From NCBI GenBank assembly GCA_022702705.1, contig CM040423.1:39763392-39827391 (forward strand): DNA of 64,000 bases. Direction: 5' to 3'. The position numbers were made by a program, and so were the translations under genes. This document shows positions 60,301 through 64,000 of this stretch, piece after piece (the stretch's first letter is position 1; each line of letters starts with the position of its first letter). The notes under the pieces are model-generated. The model was given only the letters and a program-made list of their open reading frames with translations, had not been told where the DNA came from and searched no databases. This stretch comes from Papilionanthe hookeriana x Papilionanthe teres (Eukaryota > Streptophyta > Magnoliopsida > Asparagales > Orchidaceae).

Positions 60301-62575
60301 AAAAACCCATTTTATTTTGCGCTTTAAGCTTTAAATAAAAAATAAAATCTTACACATCGAATTGTGTTTTGCGTTTTGATAACATTAATCTCAATATTCT
60401 TCTTAATTTTCTTTAAAAAATCATGTTTTGTTGTAATATAATGAAAAAATACTAAGAAATCAACGGAGATGAAAAAATGAGGAAACAATTTAATTAAATA
60501 ATAGTTATAAGAAAAAAGCCTAAGAATTAGAAAACCAAATAAATCACACACTACTGATAATATATGAACTCTATTATGATACACAGTAAGCACTTATTTC
60601 AACCAATCTAGTTTAACAATAAAGTAATCACCTCATTAAATAAACATTCCTTTGTATGGTAGATGAAAGGTACTTAAAACTACCATTCCATAGTGCCACT
60701 TGATCTTTCAACATTATCAAGTAATAATAATTAATTTCACATCCACTACCATGCAAATTATCTAAACGACCGTCGTTCTAAATATCCACGAATTATATTT
60801 TAGACTATCACCCTTGTCGTAGTCCCCATTTTTTAACTCATTCTAGAAGTTTTTCACTCTAAGAATTTGACCATCAATAAAAGCATGTAGGAGAATAGCC
60901 TCATATTGGGTGATCAAAGTTCTAAAGAAAAAATATAAAAATTATCACAATATTAATTTAGTCTAGAAGAACCTTAACTACTCAAAAATTAAAAATTTAC
61001 ACACACCACTCCATTCCAACATATTTACAAATATAACACCTAAACTTCAATTTTTCACATACATAACACCTTAACTGTGCCTTAAAAGGTACAATAAAAT
61101 TTTTTAAAAGTTAAAATAGAGGTATTTTTTATGTGATATGAAAGATATGGGTGTTATAAATGCAAAAAATCAAAGTTTGTGTGTTAGATATGTAAAAGCA
61201 TAGGAATTGAGCGGTATCCATGAAAATGCTTCAAAATTAAATGACCTTCATCTACTGGTGTCCTATTGCTACATTCTTAAACAGCTGCATTCAAGCATCT
61301 CATATTGGCGATCACTTTCCCAAAGCACAAGCTACAGTCATTATAAGGCTTCAATAGAGGTAAAAAGATGTAAAGTGTTATTTTCTCTTGTTGAGCAAAG
61401 AGACTATTTACAAATTCGAACCCATAAACTTGAAATCATAATGAGGAAACATAATTGTAGTGCAAACTGTGTCCCACTCCCATTCCCATCACCACCGGAT
61501 AGCAATTCATTTTGCTAAATTCAAAAAACATTAAGATGGAAATCAAAAGTAACATTACATTTCTATCAAACATTATTCTCAGTTTTCTTCATATTTTGAG
61601 ACTAAGATTTATTTGTCCATCATACCTCAAATGAAACATTGAGAACCAAAATTCACTTATAAGAGTGCTCGCAAAACAATCATCTTTTATAACCCCTCAT
61701 TTTCTGCTTACCCAAAAGAGAAACAATGGCTAACAGCTCGTGTTGAAATAAAAAGAAATAATATGAGCAAAAATTATCAAAACAGTCCACCAAAAACTTT
61801 GACAGCATGCAATCTATAATACTCAGTACGCGAGCACTGTTCAAAATTTAACCAATCATACGAATAAGTTTTGATTAAGGTGCTCTTACCATTTTCTGCA
61901 TACTCCTCATCACTTCCATTGTCAATATCTTCATTGAATGACAGACGTGCATCACCTTTTACCCTCCTCTTTTTCCTTTTTTGCATTTGAAGTTCCTCTT
62001 CCCTAAATTGAAAGAAAGCAGTAAATTCAACACCATATAGGACATATACATCCGAAAATCTACTCGGGTGAAAGAAATGACGGACTCTTGTTGTAGCTTC
62101 TGAAGTTTCTCTTTCTCCTCTTCCTCAATCTTGTTCCGGATGTTAACTCGCTTCAATAGATAATATTTTCATAAGATAGGAGCAGATAGATGTATGGTTT
62201 AAGTCTTCAATAATATATGAGGCATTTACATACATATCATACAATTGTTATATATTTACATATCCAACACCCAAATATTCTTATGTACAATTATACCACT
62301 CAAATCTTTAGCATCACATAAAAAATTGATACAATTAGTACCTTTTACAAGTGAAAGACACCCTTTCATTCATAGGTTTATGACGCCAAGGTGTTCCAAG
62401 TGTAACTATCAAACTTTAGGGGTTAGATATGTAAATACATAAGAATTATAGATATGTATGTAAATTTCCCAAAGAAAAAAAGAATAAAATTTCATAAAAT
62501 TCTTCATACCTTTTCAACATATTGTTCCCTGGTGACCAGACCAACTGTTTCCTTCTTAAAAGCAGTATCAAGTAT
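30102..62575 (-). CDS. XAP5 family protein, XAP5 CIRCADIAN TIMEKEEPER (XCT), 5' end outside window
   Basis: Nuclear protein of the XAP5/FAM50 family. In Arabidopsis XCT affects the circadian clock, light responses, small-RNA production and splicing. Eleven exons were recovered: 62510-62575, 62086-62150, 61890-62002, 50995-51064, 50582-50658, 50452-50513, 50243-50374, 49734-49787, 31511-31576, 31170-31244 and 30102-30152. They total 831 bases (276 aa plus stop) in one frame. Family blocks in order are KKETVGLVTREQYVEK, an EEEEKEKLQKLQQE coiled coil, a basic RKKRRVKGDARLSF stretch, SEREAEEQAERERL, ITYSYWDGAGHRRVIQV, FYELIINKARGKSGP, HFDVHEDVRTVADATIEKDE, HAGKVVERHWYEKNKHIFP and a terminal YDPTKKWERYTIHGD. 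Arabidopsis XCT has about 337 aa, so roughly 60 N-terminal residues lie beyond position 64,000. The 62086 donor reads GTCCGT, an unusual but GT site. Introns of 18.2 and 10.8 kb are filled with transposons, yet all coding blocks look intact. Confidence 0.95.
30282..30890. mobile_element. long-TIR MITE family, copy 12, split by a Mutator-type MITE
   Basis: The left arm (TTTACAGATCTAACACTAAACC) stops at 30,330 and resumes at 30,732, ending with ACAAAGGAATTGGGTGG. It lies in the last intron of XCT. Confidence 0.85.
30331..30731. mobile_element. Mutator-type MITE with 9-bp target duplication
   Basis: The 401-bp element is bounded by the perfect direct repeat CAATTTTTA at 30322-30330 and 30732-30740. 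The ends are inverted repeats of about 75 bp, GGAAAATTATTCCATA on one side against GGAAAATTTTTCCATA on the other, both followed by GTGCTGCGTACGG-like and AATAACCACCTGATAACC blocks. A 9-bp duplication is typical of Mutator-like elements. It has no coding capacity. Confidence 0.85.
30891..31121. mobile_element. long-TIR MITE family, copy 13
   Basis: It follows copy 12 head to tail in the last XCT intron. The right end is GGGGTTATGTATGTAAATGT, and it stops about 50 bp from the neighbouring exon. Confidence 0.8.
31311..31430. repeat. GA-rich microsatellite, about 120 bp
   Basis: An imperfect (GA)n run with GGGA and AAAG interruptions fills almost half of a 266-bp XCT intron. On the sense strand it is a (CT)n tract ending about 67 bases before the 3' splice site at 31,245. 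Confidence 0.95.
32047..32156. repeat. CCGCC-rich low-complexity tract
   Basis: This GC-rich tract, built on CCGCC and CCACCG words, stands out in AT-rich intron DNA. It gives artefactual open frames and no gene. Confidence 0.8.
32442..34712 (+). pseudogene. LINE ORF1 remnant (DUF4283 plus zinc knuckle)
   Basis: It begins with a Gly-rich frame at 32,442. Farther on, fragments in different frames carry the plant LINE DUF4283-like block (LLGRQILSSILQNKLYRKWSHLG split across frames near 33,530-33,610) and a zinc knuckle CFQCGIMGYKEVFC near 34,020, in which the usual His is replaced by Tyr. A basic region follows. Multiple frameshifts mean that no intact protein is made. The role in the family is RNA binding for retrotransposition. 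Confidence 0.8.
34722..38280 (+). pseudogene. LINE ORF2 remnant (endonuclease, reverse transcriptase, zf-RVT)
   Basis: Endonuclease begins near 34,725 with CWNCWGAHNAAV and ends near 35,300-35,480 with FSGPRFTWCNN. The linker and start of reverse transcriptase lie at about 35,800-36,230, and RT blocks such as NMEQAYDKMSW near 36,510. The zinc-binding region with LLWRRLLSKA and CPWGCGEKED lies near 37,840-37,940. The RNase H domain starts (LKININGAY) but is cut short at the poly(A). Many stops and shifts occur, including a lost RT active-site region, so it is inactive. Confidence 0.85.
34765..34878 (+). repeat. 58-bp tandem duplication in the LINE endonuclease
   Basis: Units 34765-34822 and 34823-34878 both start ACTTGAAACATATTATAGGC and differ at a few bases. 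The 58-bp period shifts the reading frame. Confidence 0.85.
44176..44318. repeat. imperfect tandem repeat inside copy B
   Basis: Repeated words CTTTATTGCA and TACTACTG or TACTGC alternate over about 140 bp with a period near 25-30 bp. I did not see it at the matching place in copy A, so it may account for part of the length difference. Confidence 0.55.
45349..45383. repeat. (TA)n microsatellite
   Basis: A pure TA run near the 5' end of the copy B element. Copy A has only a short TATATATA at the matching place (about 3055). Confidence 0.9.
47101..47208. repeat. 22-bp minisatellite, 5 units
   Basis: Five head-to-tail units of GAAGGTCGGTGGTGGCTACA plus GG, with single-base variants, lie just inside the primer-binding site of the copia element, in its untranslated leader. 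Confidence 0.9.
47438..47640. mobile_element. long-TIR MITE family, copy 14
   Basis: It directly follows the copia 5' LTR region. The left arm has ATATCTAACACCTAAATTTT and the right arm TACATAGCAATTGAGTGGTA. It lies in the 18.2-kb XCT intron. Confidence 0.8.
47641..48670. other. intron DNA without recognised features
   Basis: Part of the 18.2-kb XCT intron. It is AT-rich. A partial local duplication of about 80 bp (CTTTGCTTACTACAAATCAT at about 48,380 and TTTGCATACTACAAATCATG at about 48,480) is the only structure seen. Confidence 0.5.
48671..48905. mobile_element. long-TIR MITE family, copy 15
   Basis: The left arm has CATATCTCACACCTAAACAT and the right arm AAATAAGAATTATGTGCTAC. It lies in the 18.2-kb XCT intron. 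Confidence 0.8.
49427..49663. mobile_element. long-TIR MITE family, copy 16
   Basis: A well-kept copy: CATACATACCACTTATTTCC on the left and TGGGTGGCATGTATGTAAAT on the right. It ends about 70 bp before an XCT exon. Confidence 0.88.
49854..50211. mobile_element. hAT-type MITE with 8-bp target duplication
   Basis: The element is bounded by ATCAAAAT (49846-49853) and ATCAAAAC (50212-50219), matching at seven of eight positions. The ends are inverted repeats, TAGGGGTGCCAAA against TATGGGTGTCAAAA. The 8-bp duplication fits hAT elements. It makes up almost 80 percent of a 455-bp XCT intron and has no coding capacity. Confidence 0.82.
50739..50955. mobile_element. long-TIR MITE family, copy 17
   Basis: 217 bp, starting GGGAAATTTACAT and ending ATGTATGTAAATGCCCC, with TA on each side. 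This is the best candidate for the target duplication of the family. It fills about two thirds of a 336-bp XCT intron. Confidence 0.88.
51065..51960. other. XCT intron DNA before the copia element
   Basis: AT-rich non-coding DNA at the 3' side of the 10.8-kb intron. No element with defined ends was seen. Confidence 0.5.
52290..52405. repeat. 31-bp direct repeat, 85 bp apart
   Basis: The sequence CAATAGTAGAAAGTGTAACG and the 11 bases that follow occur identically at about 52290-52320 and 52375-52405, at the boundary between the copia RNase H remnant and the shortened 3' LTR. Confidence 0.85.
53651..55329 (-). mobile_element. LTR of another retrotransposon inserted in copia
   Basis: On the minus strand it starts TGATGCACC and ends CGATCA, followed by TTTTTGTGCCGTTGCTG. 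This matches the plant phrase found just after LTRs of many LTR retrotransposons (GGCGCCGTTGCCGGGG type). The 1679-bp segment therefore looks like one LTR plus about 30 bp of internal DNA. The rest of that element is missing. CG-rich words such as GGCGCCGGC occur near 55,060-55,130. The flanking copia sequence continues as integrase on the right and RT on the left. No target duplication was found. Confidence 0.65.
57707..58443 (-). repeat. 5' LTR of the copia element
   Basis: 737 bp, TG...CA. It is matched by the shorter 3' LTR at 51961-52290 through blocks such as AATAATTCCC, GCGAAATAATGA and AATTCGATAAAAAA. The middle, about 58,190-58,345, repeats ATAGGCGC and its complement in both orientations, which could form several small hairpins. 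Confidence 0.8.
58444..59922. other. XCT intron DNA, no gene recognised
   Basis: Mostly AT-rich. At about 59,515-59,700 it contains GCTTC/GAAGC-rich words such as GCATGCTTCAAAGCACTGAA, and up to 59,900 a slightly GC-richer stretch. Short open frames show no domain. Confidence 0.5.
59923..60051. mobile_element. long-TIR MITE family, copy 18, internally deleted
   Basis: About 130 bp. The two arms are almost directly joined, with ATATTTACATACATGCCGCT on the left and GGGTAGTATGCATGTAAATA on the right. It lies in the 10.8-kb XCT intron. Confidence 0.85.
60052..60992. other. AT-rich XCT intron DNA
   Basis: Stops in all frames and no element with ends recognised. Confidence 0.5.
60993..61230. mobile_element. 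long-TIR MITE family, copy 19
   Basis: The left arm has AACATATTTACAAATATAAC and the right arm GTGTTAGATATGTAAAAGCA. It lies in the 10.8-kb XCT intron, about 660 bp from an exon. Confidence 0.85.
62221..62470. mobile_element. long-TIR MITE family, copy 20
   Basis: GGCATTTACATACATATCAT on the left and AGATATGTATGTAAATTTCC on the right. It occupies about 70 percent of the 359-bp XCT intron between exons 62086-62150 and 62510-62575. Confidence 0.88.
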
Positions 62576-63082
62576 CTGAAATGTAATCAAAGCTATCTCC
62601 TATCAATTACTAAACCAAATAAATATAATATTTATTTGTCCATGTAAACCGAGCTTCCTAAAAATGTGATATGTAGTAGAAGCTTGGTCATGGAGCTTCC
62701 AAAAGGTGAATACAGAAAAACGCTTAGAACAGAAATGAGCTAAAGCATAACTAATTTTATTAACAATCAGAAATACCTCGTAGCATAAGATACAGTTAAA
62801 TATACAACATTACCCGAAGTAATAAATTTCATTTCATTGGCACAATGCTTAAAAAATAGAGCAAACAAACAATGAAAGTGTGCTTGGAGAATGACGGTGT
62901 GACTATAAGACCTCTGGGGAAAAAGCTATGCATAGGAAGCAAACCAAGGGGAAAAACTTATGATTAAACACTATGAGTACCCTAAGATTTTCTCAAGAAT
63001 AGTTGTTAGATCTTGTAATATATACCATCAAAAAAAGTATAGGTGTTGTATGGGGAAACTGCATCATTAAAAACACCTTGGA

Positions 63083-63315
63083 AGATTTGCATACATACCA
63101 CTCAATTCGTATGTATTTACATACCTAGCACCTAAACTTCAATTTTTACATATATGCCACCTTACCTATGCATTAAAAGGTGTATTTCACTTTTAAAAGT
63201 TAAAAGTCGTAATTTTGATGTGATATTAAATATTAGAGTGATATATCTGTAAAAGCCAAAGTTTAGCGTTAGATATGTAAATACATAAGAATTGAGTAGT
63301 ATATATGTAAATTCC
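63083..63315. mobile_element. long-TIR MITE family, copy 21
   Basis: One of the best copies. The arms of about 80 bp pair over most of their length, for example CATACCACTCAATTCGTATG with CATAAGAATTGAGTAGTATA. The centre has the ATTAAAAGGTGTATTTCACT block. Confidence 0.9.
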
Positions 63316-63739
63316 CCAAGAAAGAAAATGTAATAACTACTTAACTTCATGGCTCACTAAAATGTGAGATGGAGATGGTAAACCAAAGGGCTACTTTTAA
63401 GGATTTCATCATATGTGTGTTCCATAATGATAATTCCAGTTTAAATTGGGTAAGAAATTTTTTTTTAATGACAGTACACTCAAATATGAAATTATTTTTA
63501 CTTCTAAGAAAGAATGAACATTCAGATAATATATCAATTTCAGCATATACTTTTGTTTGATTTTTGTAACTCGGATAAAAATTCAAATTGGCTCATAAAT
63601 TCATATGCATATTTAGCTTCAATGATACTAGATTTAGTTGGGATGTGGTGGAACATGAAAAGACTTATTAATATAAAAGTAGTGTTACAACACACTCAAA
63701 CAAAAGAGAAATACAATAATAGACAAATCTCTAGTTAGA

Positions 63740-63960
63740 GCTGCAGGAAGAGATTCGAAGGCGGTGGCAGAGTCGGCCTGGGTGAGTGGTTGTTCGGGTA
63801 GGCAGGAATTGTGTTTGGTTGGATGTAAGTAGTTCGACGGCGAGGTCGTGGAGGATGTAGGGGTGGCGGTAGAGTGTTGGAGAAGGAGAAGTGAATGAGA
63901 TTGGAAGTTTACAAAACCACCTTGGAGCAAGGATACAACCGAAGCATCACTTGTCGTCGG
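63740..63960. other. GC-richer block of unknown origin
   Basis: It stands out from the AT-rich surroundings. On the minus strand it has an open frame (63,685-63,975) rich in Ser, Thr, Leu and Pro with no domain I recognise. It could be a gene or transposon fragment lying in the XCT intron. Confidence 0.3.
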
Positions 63961-64000
63961 ATACAACACTAACAAAAAGGAGGAGACTCCACACAGAGGA

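Larger units (their letters stand above)
62576..64000. other. 5'-ward XCT intron, continuing past the window edge
   Basis: The exon at 62510-62575 begins in phase 0 after an AG, and the expected upstream XCT exon(s) were not found before 64,000. This stretch is therefore intron. It carries MITE copy 21 and a GC-richer block at 63,740-63,960. Confidence 0.65.

Noticed and set aside
63685..63975. 96-codon minus-strand frame as the missing first XCT exon
   Set aside because: The expected XCT N-terminus is charged and rich in Arg, Glu and Lys; this frame is Ser/Thr/Leu/Pro-rich and does not resemble it.

Overview
Flowering-plant nuclear DNA. The evidence is GT-AG introns, a plant-type full-size ABCB transporter, a plant XAP5 protein (XCT), Ty1/copia elements primed by initiator tRNA-Met, L1- and RTE-type LINEs, tRNA-derived SINEs and many MITEs. 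The XAP5 wording suggests a monocot, but only weakly. No organellar, viral or bacterial genes were seen.

Layout. 1-10,900: no gene. It is AT-rich DNA plus a pyrimidine-rich host sequence split by a 4.9-kb non-coding element (3016-7930) with TG...CA ends and a perfect 5-bp target duplication; it looks like a giant solo LTR. 10,935-11,530: the 3' end of an RTE-type LINE. 11,947-16,473 (minus): an intact four-exon ABCB (MDR/P-glycoprotein) gene of 1225 aa, with a tandem array rich in TTGAC cores about 0.8-1.2 kb upstream. 19,841-29,004 (minus): a six-exon gene for a 343-aa RS-rich protein, probably SRRP53/RSRC1-like. 30,102-62,575 and beyond the right edge (minus): XCT, with eleven 3' exons recovered (276 aa) and the first exon(s) outside the window.

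The XCT gene spans more than 32 kb for 831 coding bases. Its 18.2-kb intron holds a decayed L1 LINE (32.4-38.3 kb) next to a copia element (38.3-47.4 kb), which is itself split by a second, 6.0-kb copy of the giant LTR-like element (39,417-45,460). Its 10.8-kb intron holds a nearly complete copia element (51,961-58,443), itself broken by a 1.7-kb LTR of another family. A third copia relic lies in an intron of the RS gene.

The most striking feature is a family of about 220-250-bp MITEs with very long inverted repeats. I count 21 copies between 17.1 and 63.3 kb. They sit in four of the five introns of the RS gene and in five of the ten complete XCT introns visible, plus the partial intron at the right edge. 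None is in the ABCB gene or inside the large retroelements. Several introns consist mostly of such elements, including one made almost entirely of three head-to-tail copies. Other small elements with clean target duplications are a Mutator-type MITE (9 bp), a hAT-type MITE (8 of 8 positions bar one) and a SINE (15 bp). The two neighbouring RNA-processing genes therefore carry many potential intronic hairpins.
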